A stretch of 64,000 nt of DNA, from contig JARZZO010000014.1 in NCBI GenBank assembly GCA_030544215.1, forward strand, positions 19,502,234 to 19,566,233. Reading direction: 5' to 3'. This document shows positions 35,610 through 47,879 of this stretch, in pieces. The position numbers and the translations under genes are program-made. The stretch's first letter is position 1, and each line of letters starts with the position of its first letter. The stretch is from Zantedeschia hybrid cultivar. Lineage: Eukaryota > Streptophyta > Magnoliopsida > Alismatales > Araceae. A model generated the notes under the pieces. The model ran no database searches, was not told the DNA's origin, and was given only the letters and a program-made list of their open reading frames with translations.

Positions 35610-36171
35610 CTCTGTTCTTCTAAGGCGCCTAAACAGATTTATCTAACCCACGTATTAGGCGTCCACCTAGGCGTCAGCCTAGGTGCCTAGTTGATAATAA
35701 TATATTTAATATTACCCTAATTAATATAAAAAGTACAAGAAAATAACCTAATATGAAAACCAATAGGTTGTCTATTGGATTGAAGTATAAAAATTAAATG
35801 TGATTGATAAATAATTATAAAAATGATATTTCATAATAAAATACTAACCCAGATGATTATCAACTTATCCTTCCAAAATCTGCAACATAATACTTGGAAC
35901 AACAATATATATGATGCAATAATGTAAAACACAAATAAAAAATATTATCCCCAACAACAAATGAACTTTCATAATAAAACAATGTTAATTGGATGAAATA
36001 TACAATGAGAGAGTGAGACCATCAAAATGGGTCAGCAGAGGTGCCTTGGGCACCTGGGCGGGCCCCTGAGGCGCCTTTCGGGCCCCTGAAAAGGCGGCCC
36101 AAAGCCTGGCGGACGGAGTTCCACACATCGGCGCCTAGGCGGGTGCCTCAAAGTGACTTCAAGCGACAAAG
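35610..36171. mobile_element. hAT-like element C, GCCTAGGCG type
   Basis: Both ends carry GGCGCCTA / CCTAGGCG-type palindromic blocks like elements A and B. The left end CTCTGTTCTTCTAAGG resembles the left end of element B (CTCTGTTATCAAAGG). The right end in reverse is CTTTGTCGCTTGAAG. Flanks CATCAACGTT and CATCAATT are similar but not an exact 8-bp duplication, so the boundaries are tentative. Confidence 0.45.
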
Positions 36172-36755
36172 CATCAATTTCTAGCCAAAAGGCTAACCAA
36201 CAGACCAGAAGACATTTTTTGGGAGGTTAAACGATAGACCTTGATTATTAATTTTCATCATCATCCAAAAACTAACAACAAAATATCTTTACAGTTTTCT
36301 ATAGTTACGGAAAACATTATTGCATGTTAGCACATGAAAAGTTGTGAAAGCAATGACACAATTGCACTGGAAATTTACTTCGACTCAAGTTCATGAGATA
36401 CATCAATTCGAATAGCTATAAAGCCTTGATTTACCAAATGCTGCATAGAGAAGCCCACGTAACATACACAGTCATGCGTCAGTGTTAGTGCCCAGTGACA
36501 GGTCACAAAACGGTAATCACCTCTCAGTTTACCAGAAAGCCTTTTTTCTGTAAACCAAGGCAGTACAATCTTTCCTCTTCAAGCAGAAGGGAGAGAAAAA
36601 CTTACGGAAAAGTCACATTTTCTTGTCGATAAATCGACATCAAAATCTTATGCCCATTTGGAGAGACTTGTAAACAAATGAACAAAAAAACATATCAAGG
36701 ATTCCTTCTTCCTTTGGAGGGGGCTCCCAGTGGTCAAATAAATGATATATACATG

Positions 36756-36956
36756 TAGAAGAAAATAACACCTGCAAGTAGGTAGACGCTTCTAATGACA
36801 GCAATAACAAAGCCTGCAGAGACACAGAAAGTAGACAGATTATAGAAAAGAATTTGAAATCCTAGTTCGATACATCTAAAATAAATGTACTGCACCAATG
36901 CAAGCAATTTACCTAAATCAATAGTGTACATGGGCTTGTTCATTTGCATATTTCCA
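36756..36956 (-). CDS. Possible terminal exons of an unrecognised membrane-protein gene
   Basis: On the minus strand an exon of about 51 bases (GTATTTGG... to ...GATTTAG, about 36956-36906) sits between a good acceptor and a GTAAATT donor. After a short intron, TCTCTGCAG opens an exon (about 36827-36750) ending at TGA. The join gives a peptide with a hydrophobic end (GFVIAVIRSVYLLAGVIFFY), plausible as a C-terminal membrane anchor. I do not recognise the family, and upstream exons were not found between here and the WNK stop at 38285. It could also be coincidence in the WNK 3' region. Confidence 0.22.
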
Positions 36957-37565
36957 AATACCTAGACAAATCGTCAAAAGAAGAAAAATGAAATCTCAAT
37001 TAATCATCACCATCATCACTAGGGGCAGCACTAAATTCACTCATTAGCTAAGCACCTTTATCCCTTTTTTAAGTCCAGTATATTCTTTAATCCAACACTT
37101 TATATACCAACGCCCACAATTTAATATAACAGAATCCTGTGTAGGCTCTATGGATTGTTTTCAATGGAATTCTCAGGAGACAAGCTGCATTTAAGGTGAA
37201 AATACAGAAAAGATCAATAGAACAAACTGATGGCAATAAGGTATGCTTCTCTAAAGAAAAAAATAATAAACCACAACGAACATAATTCGATCAAATTCTT
37301 CACTTTTTGCATCAAGAGTGCACAAGCACTTGCATCAAAACACGTAACTTAGGCACTTGGTAGAGTCTGTTTCCAAATCATGATAGCTTATCAAGAAGAA
37401 CGTAAAAAGTTAAGAAATGTTTGCACTATAAGGAAAAAATTTATTAGCTAGCACTCAAAACAATTAATTTGCCTGAACAAATCCACTAGCAGTCTAGCAT
37501 TAATTCGCACAAGCAAGAAAAACATGGCCACTAGGGTAGGATGAATGTGGACCAACAACCAACGT

Positions 37566-37826
37566 GGTGTTTGCAATCTCAAAATTTTCCCCAAGAAATA
37601 TTTTCCCAACTAACTTTCACAAGTTTTGCAAACATGAGTAAAAGTTAGTTGGGGAAATAATCCCAACATTCTCAGAATATTCCCTTTCCTTTTGGGATTT
37701 ACTTCCTCACCTATCCCACCCCCCGGGGAAATATTACCCATGATTCTAGTTCCCGGGTCTTTTATTTTCCAGGGAAACATTTTCCATCATTCACTATTTC
37801 CCAAGGAAATGTTGACCGCAAACACC
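37566..37826. mobile_element. MITE with GGTGTTTGC ends
   Basis: GGTGTTTGC at the left is matched by GCAAACACC at the right. Inner pairs such as CCCAACTAACTTT / AAAGTTAGTTGGG and GGGAAA-type blocks give further hairpins. No target duplication was identified. Confidence 0.5.
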
Positions 37827-38284
37827 CCCTAAAACTCTGCCGGCTCCCCGTAATCTGTTAGTCTCTGAGAGGAAGCAAGTCCAACAATTGTGCACAAAAC
37901 CCTAAATGCAATACTCAACCATCACAATGGCAATAAACTTAGCCAGCAGTTGGCACTTAAACATGGAACATTGTATAACATGTAAGCTAAGATTTAGACT
38001 TGCATGAATATAATTTAAATCACTAGCATTTTTTAAGCAAATTTAATTATCCATGTTTTGTTGGCAACTAAAGAAGAACAATGATGAATCAAGTAGATAC
38101 AATTAGTACATTTGAAAAATTAATATAATGCAAAAGATTATCATACTAGTTCAATTTGTTTGCCCTCCAACTCTTCAAGGAAAAGAAAAAAAAGATGCAA
38201 ATAAATCTTATAAAGAAGTGATATGTACACGAGCTCACATGGTTAGAAAGATGAATGGTAGGCAAATGACAAAGGTTTGAAAGA

Positions 38285-40996
38285 CTATTGAATTCCCTTT
38301 CTTTGAGCCACCGTATTCTTTGCTAACTCGATTGCTCGCAGCTTTCTCTGATTTATGTCATTTATTGCCTCCATGTACTGCAATTCTATCAACTCCAACT
38401 CAATCCTCAATTCATCATCATCGTGTTCATCAGCTAAAAACATAAAAGAATTGCCATTTGGTGATCTAGACATAACCAATGCATCAGCAGCCATATTCAT
38501 CACATCCTCATTATTTTCACCAAGTTGAGTGCACGCTTCAACAGCAGACATTCTGTACTCCATCACATCACGTCCATTGCAATCCATATCACCAGCAGAT
38601 GAGGAACCACACATTACTGAGCATTTATCTTCATTTCCTTCCATTGATATTGTAGAAGGGAGTGACATTCTATCATCTGTGGGTGTAATGCTCAAAGATT
38701 CAAGATCAAGATGAGCAATGTCATCCTCCGCTTCAATGGAAGAATTATTCTCATGAGTTTGATGAATAAAACCCTCAGTGGAACCAAGATCTTGAGAAGG
38801 TAAAGACCTTGGAATATCAGCAGCTTCAAAAGTATTCTGGAAAGATGTGACTGAGCTGTACGCAGATGAACCTGACACCTTTTGTTCACTATAACAATGT
38901 TGAGTTCCACTAGACTCTACTGGAAGATCAGCAGAGATGCATGGCTTCCATCCGGGGATCAATTTAATCAACAGTGTATCTATCAATTGCGATATGCATT
39001 TCACTTCTTGATCGATAAGGCCGATCTGCTCAACCATTTCACTGGTAATGGACAGGGCAGTGTCACTATCAAGGTAGAACAAGAAATGAACATGCCTTGC
39101 AGGACCTACACATAAAAACACAAACAGCCAAAACAAAAAGGAAAAAAGAGAGGAAAAATCAGTAATTGCAAATTTTCGAATAGAATGATGACAAGAATGA
39201 TAAAGCTAAGACATACGTTTTGCATACTCAATTCGAAGTAACAATGACACCGATTTGTCATCATTCTTCTCCCCCTTCAAAATGAACATTCTCCTGTTCA
39301 CTGGTTTTCTCACCGCCATCATATAGGGTAAACCATCATCAGGATTTTCAATGACACTGACGACTTCAGGCTCAATGTCTTTAAAGCCATCTACAAATAA
39401 AGACAACCTGGAAGTACAAGCACAGGGATCTTCATGAAGCATGCATTGGTCTTCAGGAGTATATTTCTTTGCAGTGACCACATCTGAAAAAGAAGATGGA
39501 CAAGTGTCCTCAGGTCCATTTATACCATCTATTTGGAGAAAGGAATCCTTCAGTAACTCCTTTGCTGGCAATCGTTCTGCAGCAGGGGCAATACACTTCT
39601 CTATGAAAGCCTTGACCTCAGGGTCTGCCACCTTAGACAAGGCCACAGGTTTTATGCCCTAAAAGAACAAGCAATAACACAAGAAATCGGCATCAACTTC
39701 CACAAATCAATGGATAAAAAGGGCATGTACTCATTTATGTGCCACTTACCGAAGAAACTTTCTTATAAATCTGCGCGGAATTTCTACACTCGCTATAAGG
39801 GTACTCGAAAGTCACCATCTCTAACATGCACATCCCAAATGAATATATGTCCACCAACTCGTTGTAGTCCTCATCATATAGCTCCGGTGCCATAAACTCA
39901 GGAGTACCTACAAATGACAGTTTTATATTTAAGAAGATACATCATTAGCATATGGGGTCATGGCAATATCAACCAGTCCACGCAAAACAAACAACATTGT
40001 TAAGAAAAGTAAAACTTGTGATTTTTTTATATAGTTTGCATTTTTTCAAGTGTGGATATCCAATAAACAAAAATGAGAATAATAGTTGAAGGAGAAAAAT
40101 TAAATACCAATTACACTCCGAGCATTGGTCTGTTGCATAACTGTAGCCAATCCAAGATCACCTATTTTCACTTCACCCCGGTTACCATTGATGAATATAT
40201 TATCACACTTCAGGTCCCTATGTATGATGAGCGGCTCATGACTGTGAAGATAATTCAAACCCGTCAAGATCTGCCTGGCCCATCTTTTGATGGCTTTCAG
40301 GTCCACCTTCTTATGTTTCATCCGGTACCTGGATTATGCTATCCAAGTCAAGGATCCAATCCCCAAGTGCTAACTAATACACATAATAGTACAAAGTTCG
40401 ACAGACGGCAAGTCTTACTGTCTCAAACTGCCTGAGGTGAATAATTCGGTGATGATATTGATAGTCTTGTTGTTCTGATCAATCCAGGAAGTATAGAACT
40501 TTATTATGTTATCATGCTTGAGCAGTTTCAAGAGATGCACCTCCGAATACAATCTCTCCAGGTCCTCGGGAGATCGCAAGACATCGTCTATTCTGACCTG
40601 ATTCCAAGCAACTTCTATTCCATCTACTTCGTCAAACGCCTTGTAACTAATCAGCGGCAAAAAAAATTGGGCCAAGCATGGGCGCAACCAAAATTTATCA
40701 TGGCCATCGAACAGAAAAGAAAATTTAAATAAATCACAGACTCAAACAATTAGAAAAAAGGGGAACGTACACAGTTTTGAACGCTCCCTTGCCCAATATC
40801 TCTTTGTACTGTCCAACAAGCACGCAATCAAAAAAATACGCCAAAAAGATTTGAAAAGACGTAATAAAAAACCTCATAAAAATTTCCACCGACTCCTCCT
40901 TACACAGATGTAGCGCCCGGTCGGATCGACTTCAAGGACGTCGTCGTCGGGTGGCTCTGCGACTACGGACGCCTCACCTGCGCCGTCGCCCCCCAT
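38285..40996 (-). CDS. WNK: WNK serine/threonine protein kinase (WNK8/10-like)
   Basis: Seven coding exons (40996-40904, 40808-40771, 40646-40419, 40328-40108, 39907-39750, 39658-39217, 39105-38285), all with GT/AG borders, join in frame to 666 aa. The kinase domain covers about residues 32-290. The glycine loop is GKGAFK (37-42), and subdomain II reads VAWN, so the usual catalytic Lys is absent; K42 in the loop is expected to replace it, the WNK hallmark. Catalytic loop HRDLKCDN is 156-163, DLG 177-179, and the activation-loop Ser is S191 before IGTPE. An OSR1-C-like domain follows (about 330-415), with RHVHFLFYLDSDTA spanning the last junction region, then an acidic Ser-rich tail and a short C-terminal helix rich in Glu/Leu. 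Plant WNKs act in flowering-time, clock and G-protein/sugar signalling. The start is the first ATG after a leader with a telo-box-like ATTAGGGTTTT. Confidence 0.95.
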
Positions 40997-41330
40997 CCCT
41001 TCAATGTTTCCCGCGGCAAGGGGCGACAAAGCCAGGGTCAGATGAAAAGAAGCGATCCACAGGCGAAAACCCTAATCCGAGATGGGTTCGGATCGCAACC
41101 GTGCAAATAATCCAATTCAAAGAATTGAGGGCAAAGAAGATGTCTCCTTTTAATTATTCTCGCTCTGCCCCCGTCCCCCCTTGTCCCAGGCATCCTCCTA
41201 TCTCTCTCTCCCTCTCATGCGGCACGGATGCGGCGGCGCTCCGCCCAGCTTCGTGGGATTTTGCAGCCTCCGGTTCCTAGGGCGGCAGGTGCAGCTGTGA
41301 GATGGGGGAAAGGGAGGGGGAACGAAGAGG
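40997..41330 (-). promoter_or_regulatory. WNK 5' leader and proximal promoter
   Basis: Just upstream of the ATG the minus strand reads a short leader containing GGATTAGGGTTTTCGCC, a telo-box-like motif common in plant leaders. A GA-rich run follows (41197-41216 on + as CT). No clear TATA box was seen. The transcription start cannot be fixed from sequence. Confidence 0.4.
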
Positions 41331-41487
41331 AGTCCGTGAATGTTTCGGGAAGACGAGGGGTGGCGCGCTTGGTGAGGAGACGGACGTCGACGGCGCCGTT
41401 TAAGTCCTCTAATCCACGTCATTATCCAAGCGGATTCGTACCTCCGATAGGATTTTATGGCCGAGGGAGGAGTCCAGGATACGGGTC

Positions 41488-41590
41488 CCGGTGATCCGGA
41501 TCGAACCCAGGACGGACTCAACGCACTTGGGATTTGGGAGGGATCTAGCTCCAGGTGATCCGGATCGGACCCGGGATGGACTCAAGGCAT
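41488..41590. repeat. 64-bp-period direct repeat upstream of WNK
   Basis: GGTGATCCGGATCG followed by ACCC.GGA.GGACTCAA starts at 41490 and again at 41554 with few changes, separated by unrelated sequence. Confidence 0.75.
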
Positions 41591-41689
41591 CCTCCTCTCT
41601 CCGTGTCTCTCGCATATTGTGGTGGGTCCCACTCCATGCTGTCACCCCAACTTATATGGAACCTTCACGCTACCGTCGCCGAAAAGTTT

Positions 41690-41876
41690 CCCGTTCTCCT
41701 TTACCAACCTAACAAGGGAAGTGGAGATTTAAGATATCCTTTACAATTTCACTGTGGAACGGTAATTATGGTTGCTTACTGTCCCGTTTTCTTTTACCAA
41801 CCTAACAAGGGAAGCGGATATTTAAGATATCCTTCACAATTTCACTGTGGAAAGGTAATTATGGTTGCTTACTGTA
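41690..41876. repeat. 93-bp tandem duplication upstream of WNK
   Basis: Unit 1 from CCCGTTCTCC (41690) and unit 2 from CCCGTTTTCT (41783) are about 92 percent identical by eye. Both contain CCAACCTAACAAGGGAAG, TTTAAGATATCCTT and GGTAATTATGGTTGCTTACT. The overlapping 124-aa open frame is a product of this repeat. Confidence 0.88.
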
Positions 41877-42129
41877 CAAAGAGATATCGGATATTTCTTC
41901 TACTTTTGTATTACATTTTTAAGATCTAAGACGGGAAGATCTATTACAAAGTGAGGTCTGCAAGATCTGCATCCATCTTTTGACGCCACCAATGAGAGAG
42001 AAGTTGGTTTTAGAACTCTATGATGTTATTTACTCTTCCGATTTATCCCTACCTCCACCAGCGTTATCAATGATGTCGTCCTACCACCCTCTATTAAAAG
42101 GTCTTATGAAACTTACTGAATATGTCCGT

Positions 42130-42420
42130 CGGCTTCATCAAATGATTTCTCTTTGAAAGGTCTCGAATTTGGGACTTTAAAAATTGTCCAAGTTATTCGG
42201 TACCTATTTTTATAGGATTCATATTCTATTGCCTATGGGATTACTTCTCTAGAAATTGATTTGACTTGAAATTCTTGCCTATTAGGCGAACAATTCAGAC
42301 TTGCGTGGAATACTTTCATACTTCGGAGGAAAATTTAGGTGATACTTAAAATAAAATCTTGATCCCTTATAAATATGTGTATATATTTGATCACTGAGCC
42401 ATCCTATCTAAAAAAATTGA
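42130..42420 (+). mobile_element. Degraded SINE-like relic
   Basis: GGTCTCGAATTTGGGAC resembles the B-box region of the SINE family at 28-33 kb. The 3' part ATATTTGATCACTGAGCCATCC followed by an A-rich run (only partly quoted) matches its tail region. The middle has diverged or been replaced. Confidence 0.4.
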
Positions 42421-42976
42421 AAGAGCTAATGCAAAGTAAATAGGATTATGGCATTGACTAAGCAGCATAGACAAAGGCAGAGGCCAAAGTAAATAAAGGA
42501 CGGGTCTCACTTGGGGGCCTATGAGGGCTTACCCTCTCATAAGGATCGATAATCAATTCCTCGTTACCTTCAATATTAGCAGCTTTTAACTCATAAGCAG
42601 GTCGATTTGGGTGATTGCCTAGCCTCCTAGGCCCAAATGGGCAGGTACCCACTTATGTTTCATTATTGAGGAATATTTGTTGCACGACTCTTACGACTAA
42701 TGCAATGCATATCGATTAGCACGCACTAACTACACTCTACAAGGAGGCAAAACAAATCTTCAAGACTTCAACAGAAAAGTCCAAGTTATCGGTAAAGCCG
42801 TGCAACGTCTGATGGCAGAAACACACATCGAGATTAATCTTAAGTTTTTTATTTCATATTAAAATTCTGCAGCGTCCAAACGTTCAGTCATAAGCCTCAA
42901 GCTAATTTTCCGGATGAGATTCACCACTCCAAACTCGGGGCACCCGTGCGAATTGCACATACATGGGGATGGTTGT

Positions 42977-43831
42977 TAGGAGTTCAAATGAGTCGAGTGG
43001 AGTTTCACATTGCTCGATCTCGGCTCGACCATTTAAAGTTGAGTTCGAAGTCGGCTCAAATTTGGTCGAGTTTATAAGATAGCCGTTCAAACTTGACTCA
43101 TTTAAGAACTCGACGAGTTCAAGCCTTGTTCAAGAGCCCACGAGGCCAGCTCGCCTCAAAGCCCATATAACCCAACTCGTCCCAAAGCCCATACAACAGA
43201 CTTAACTCAAAGGTTTAAAAGGATCTGGGCAGAACGCTTTTAAGTGGTCCACCCCAACCAAACCAGCCAAGAGCCCAAAAGACGGGACGTATGAGCGGTG
43301 TGAGCAAAGTTGGAGATATTGCGCTCCTGGAGTTCCCACTTTTGAAAACCCCAATCTCCAACTAAACGTTGGAGCAGAACCACAAAGCTTCATGTGGCTG
43401 CCATTTCTAGGGAGGCAGCCACTAGTTTGAAACTTTTAAATAGTGCTGAATTGATTTATTAAGTTAATTTCATAGTTTAAAATTAAATTTATACCTTAAT
43501 ATAAAATACAAAATATCAATTGAACGGCTCACGATCTAATGAACTACTTATGAATAAAGTAATTAAATGAATGTTTAAATGAACTCTTAACGAGTATTTA
43601 CATGAACCCATAACAAGTATATAAACAAGTTTTTAACAAGACTCAGACGAGCTTGTTCATAAACATTGTCAAGCAGAGCTCACTTGTGTTCAAGCTTGAG
43701 CTCATTTATGAATCGAGCTTAAATTTTTGTTCAAATTTGTTCATTTAACTTAATAAATGAGCTGAATCAAGTTGTTATCGAGTAGTCTCATGAGTTATTC
43801 ATCAAGCGTATTGGTTCTTTTTGCAGCCCTA
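42977..43831. mobile_element. Non-autonomous hAT element F, 855 bp
   Basis: The left end TAGGAGTTCAAA and right end in reverse TAGGGCTGCAAA are inverted repeats of the common plant hAT type. Flanks ATGGTTGT (42969-42976) and ATGGTCGT (43832-43839) match at 7 of 8. The interior has subterminal GAGCTCG/CGAGTTC-like repeats. It interrupts the left LTR-like copy of the surrounding retrotransposon remnant. Confidence 0.83.
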
Positions 43832-46800
43832 ATGGTCGTCGCTCGAGGTTGGACCATGTTGCATTCATACATTTAGACTTCGGCACCCTCGCTGCAATAG
43901 GTCTTCCGCACGAGGCCTGTCGGCTCTACGCTCATATACTTTGCCTAGGTGCTTATACTTTAATTGAGCAAACCTTTGCTCAAGCTTGTCAACTACATGC
44001 ACCACGCCTCATCCAAGCACCCTCGCTACGATCGAGCGGACCTACATTCAGGGACTACCGACTACACCCATTGCGCCTTCACCTAGGCTCCCTCACGTTG
44101 GTCATCTCCAAGCTAGCCGGCCCTCAGAATGGCATAGCCCGAAGACATGCCCAACTGGTTGCACCAGAAGGCCTTTAACTTGGTCAACACTTAGCTCGCC
44201 AAGCACCACCCCCTTGATGGGGTTACATCAAGGCACAAGGCCACCGCCTCCCTTCATGCAACTAACCTATATGTAGGGTCCTTCGCCTTTACATGGATCC
44301 TGCTTCAACGGTTGCAGCGCCACCTTTACATATGGACAGGTCTCCCTTAATACAGAGCTTGGCTTCACGGGCCAACTGGTGTTCAAGACCACTACCAACT
44401 GGTGTTCAAGGCCACTGTCGCCTTGCGGGAGATGAGCCGGACAAGGTGAATCTACTTAAACCTTCATTGAAATTTACAAGGCATGTGCCTAGTCTTGCGC
44501 ATACCAAGGGTGAAGAGAGCCACTTAAGGAGTTTGCCTTCGACTAGTTGGAACGACATAGTCTACGGCAAGACACCCCTACGAGACAGCCTCCACTGATA
44601 ATCCCCTCACACCTAGCAAGGCTCTTTGCCTTTGCTAAGAATAGCTCCTTCCACAATGGAACTCACCGTTACGACAGGTCACACCTAACTGCAACAACCA
44701 TACAATCGAAGTGTGGTTAAGGGGGTCCAGATAGGTAGAGCCACAATCCAACTACCTGTCAAACAGAGTCCAACTCCATCTTCAATCGGCAACTTAAATG
44801 ACTTTATGCCGCCCCTCTCGGCACCTCCGAAGTGTCTAAGGCTTAGTAAAAAGCATAGGTCATGATTTCGGTCATGACAAGCTCCCCACATAAGTTGTCG
44901 ACATCCTCATCAACTTCTGACTTCAACAAACACCTCATTGCTTCAAAAAATTGGTCACACCAATCCCCCAACCTAGGTACAGTGCAACGCCTTCCATCTT
45001 CCGCCTTATGCCTCCGCAAGGATACCTATCTATCCAACTGCAAGTTTCTTGCCAACATTTCGACCCTAAACTCCTTTAAGATTTCCTATCCAGCACTCCT
45101 CCTTCGCAACTTCAGCTTGGAGAATAGTTTGGGCTTCGCTCTAGACCAACACAACCAAGGTTCCTGCTTAGGCTTCATAAGAGTTGGCAGCCTAGCTCCG
45201 ACGAAGTCCAACCAATCGCTGCTTGATTTAGGTTCTTCCTATGGTCACAAATCTTCCACATACCAGCTTCATCAATACCTCCACACATCTACCTCTTTGA
45301 AATACTCTTGGACAAGCACCGGCCACCTACTTTAGAGGATGGCGCTTCGAGAAATCCCAATAGACAAGCACCGTAATTCACACGCGTGCCCCGGCGGACC
45401 TTCTTGCATGTGCCTGCCTCCTAAACAAGTTTGAGTTGCTTCAACAGAGCTCCAAGTCTAATTGTAGGTTCAAACTCCTTGGCAAGACTTCTTTGCTGAC
45501 AGACGGCCACAACGTGTGAACTCTCGCTATCCCACTCTAGTGAGTCTTGATGCCGCGAATGAAACTGCACCTTAGTTTAGTTGAGCGGATGGTTGGATTG
45601 TAGTGGCCCTTCGGCTTGCACGATGTGCTCTTGCCCTTAGCACTCGTCGCACAAAATATTGTCAATAAGGTTGTGAACAGTAAGATTGACATGTAAGCAC
45701 GGGGAAGGGAGCTACTTACTGCACCGCTGCACAACTTGTGAAGGCAGACAATATAGCACAGTCGTCTAGTTTGATTGGTTGAGATCATTTCCTACCGAGT
45801 TTGCAACTTTACACTTGCAGCTTCAATGTAGGGGATGATCCTAGACAAGATGCTTCGAAGATCCAAGACTTGTTTAGCAGGCATAAGCCTTCCTCGTGAA
45901 CGTAAGCCCTTTTTGTTGCCTTGGTGATGGAGTGCCTCGCCCATGCAACAAGCACAACTGATTTTGCTTGGAGTCCTGCTTATGGCTATTATGCCTTATT
46001 GGCATATAATTTGGTGCCAACACTTGGTGCACTCGGCTAGCTTCGGCCTTGCCATAGGACAACTAGGGTCACTGCCACCAGCTCTAGTGCCCAAGCTTTC
46101 AAACAACACAACCATTACAAGTTGAAATGAACACAGTAACTAGTGTTGTTTCACTCTGTAGTCTTTACCCTTTAGACTTGTGACATGCTGAGAGCTTCAT
46201 GAGTGTGTCGACATTGTGGTCTATCTTCAACTGTAGACCAACTTCAAACTCATTTCTTCTGTAGTTTCTGCTACTATAGGGAAGTAATATCAAACAACAA
46301 TATGTGGTTCTCAGGTTCAACTTTTCCTATCTTTCAACTCATGAATGCGTTTGGAGGCTTTGAGCATTGCGATAGTACTTGCTTATATAGACCTACCAAA
46401 CTCATTATATGAGCCCACTAGAATATGAAGGGAACTGCACTTTCGGCTAACTTAAACAATTCTTCACACCATGTTCGACATCCTCGAACTCATCTGCTAC
46501 CCCTCGAACGTGCCTTGGGAGGTAGTGAAGAGGCGTACATCCCGACTGCAACCCTTTCAAGGTGCACAGGGCAGGGATGTTTGCTATAACTTAATTAGAA
46601 TTCCATCCCCAAGGTCGAGGTGGTCAAACCATTTGCCAAATGGCCAAATAAGCTTCCCTCGAGTGCCTTCTTATCTTGCTAGCTTCGGTAACTTGTCCCG
46701 CTAGTTGTTACTTTGGCCATGCTTCAAGTGTCGAACAAGACTCGCCAAGTCCATGTGCGGTATTCACAATGGACAGTGCTGGTTCAGCTATAACCCTCAG

Positions 46801-46843
46801 TACTACACATCCCACTCTAACCGAACAAGTACCAGGTTAGAGT

Positions 46844-46855
46844 GCTCTGATACCA
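46844..46855 (-). other. Primer binding site for tRNA-iMet
   Basis: The complement of this 12-mer is TGGTATCAGAGC, the canonical plant iMet primer binding site, placed two bases from the inferred LTR edge. Confidence 0.7.
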
Positions 46856-47879
46856 CATGTCATGGCACATAACTCGAAAAAGCCCAAGTTATTGATGAAA
46901 CAATTCGGCATCCTGGTGGCGGAAGGACATACCGATATAACCCTTAAATTTTTTGCCTTGTATCAAAGTTCCACAAAGTCCAAATGCTCGGCCCACAAGC
47001 CACGCGCTAATCTTTCCGGGTGAGATCAACCCAACCGTAGAGAGAGTGCCTGGGTGAGGTGCAATGCACATAGTTGGCAAGCTCCGAGCAAAGATCCGTT
47101 CGACCAGAGCACGAGCACCTAAGCGAAGTGTATACGCATAGAGCCAACATTCCTAGTGCGGAAGTCTCGGTTGGAGCAAGGGCACCAAGCGCTGTGTATG
47201 AAAGCAAGACAGTCCGACCCCGAACGATGATCATCCTCGTATACGTGCAACCTATGCGGGTGCCCAAGTTTGAAGTGATGAACCTTGTCCGGAAATATTA
47301 GCGCAAGGCCTGCAAGCTAAGCGTTTGGACGTTGTGGAACTCTCGAAAATTTTAAGACTAGTCTTAATGCGTGCTTCTACCACTGGAGAGCAGCACGGCT
47401 TTACCGATAACTTAGGCTTTCCAAGTTATGGATGTAGCGAGTATTTCTCTTCACTATTTGTTGTAACCTCTATTATGTTGCCTAGGTTAACAATCTACAC
47501 CTGGAAAATGCACATTATACTCATTAAGAATCATTGATCAATAAAATGTGTAAGTATACACTTTGCAAAAATATCCATGTATATATACACGGATCACATG
47601 AGATCCAAGGTGCATCTAAATATATATGTTCCTCATGTAAAAATGACTCTATATTTCCAAAATAATAAAAAAAGGATAAACAAGTTCATTTGCAAAAAAG
47701 ATATACTTTTGAGTCACATTTAATACGCCTCTTGGCGTGACCTCGCTACTCCTCGTTTCAACTATACTTAAAAATATTCATATAATCCAACGAATTCAAA
47801 ACTGTAGAGATAGAAAGTGGTTGATGCTCTCAACCGTTAGATTTTGCCCTCATGATAAGATTTGTTTATGGAGATCACA

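Larger units (their letters stand above)
42760..47430 (-). mobile_element. Decayed non-coding LTR retrotransposon remnant
   Basis: At 46844-46855 the sequence GCTCTGATACCA is the complement of TGGTATCAGAGC, the primer binding site for initiator tRNA-Met. Two bases later (46858) an LTR-like sequence begins TGTCATGG, as expected for a minus-strand element. LTR-related sequence also occurs in the same direction at 42770-42976 (shared CCAAGTTAT, CCAAA.G.TC, CTAAT.TTCCGG.TGAGAT) and in reverse at 47310-47430. The interior (43840-46840) has no intact gag or pol frame and is GC-richer than its surroundings. Boundaries are approximate; rearrangement is evident. Confidence 0.55.

Noticed and set aside
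41198..41929. Several 70-124 codon frames upstream of WNK
   Set aside because: Lie over GC-rich leader sequence and the 64- and 93-bp duplications; no conserved features.
42458..42652. 64-codon minus frame with a proline/glycine-rich start
   Set aside because: No recognisable family and sits between a decayed SINE and the LTR remnant.
44862..45335. 157-codon plus-strand frame in the LTR remnant
   Set aside because: Serine/leucine-rich, no gag, protease, RT or integrase motif, and antisense to the inferred element direction.
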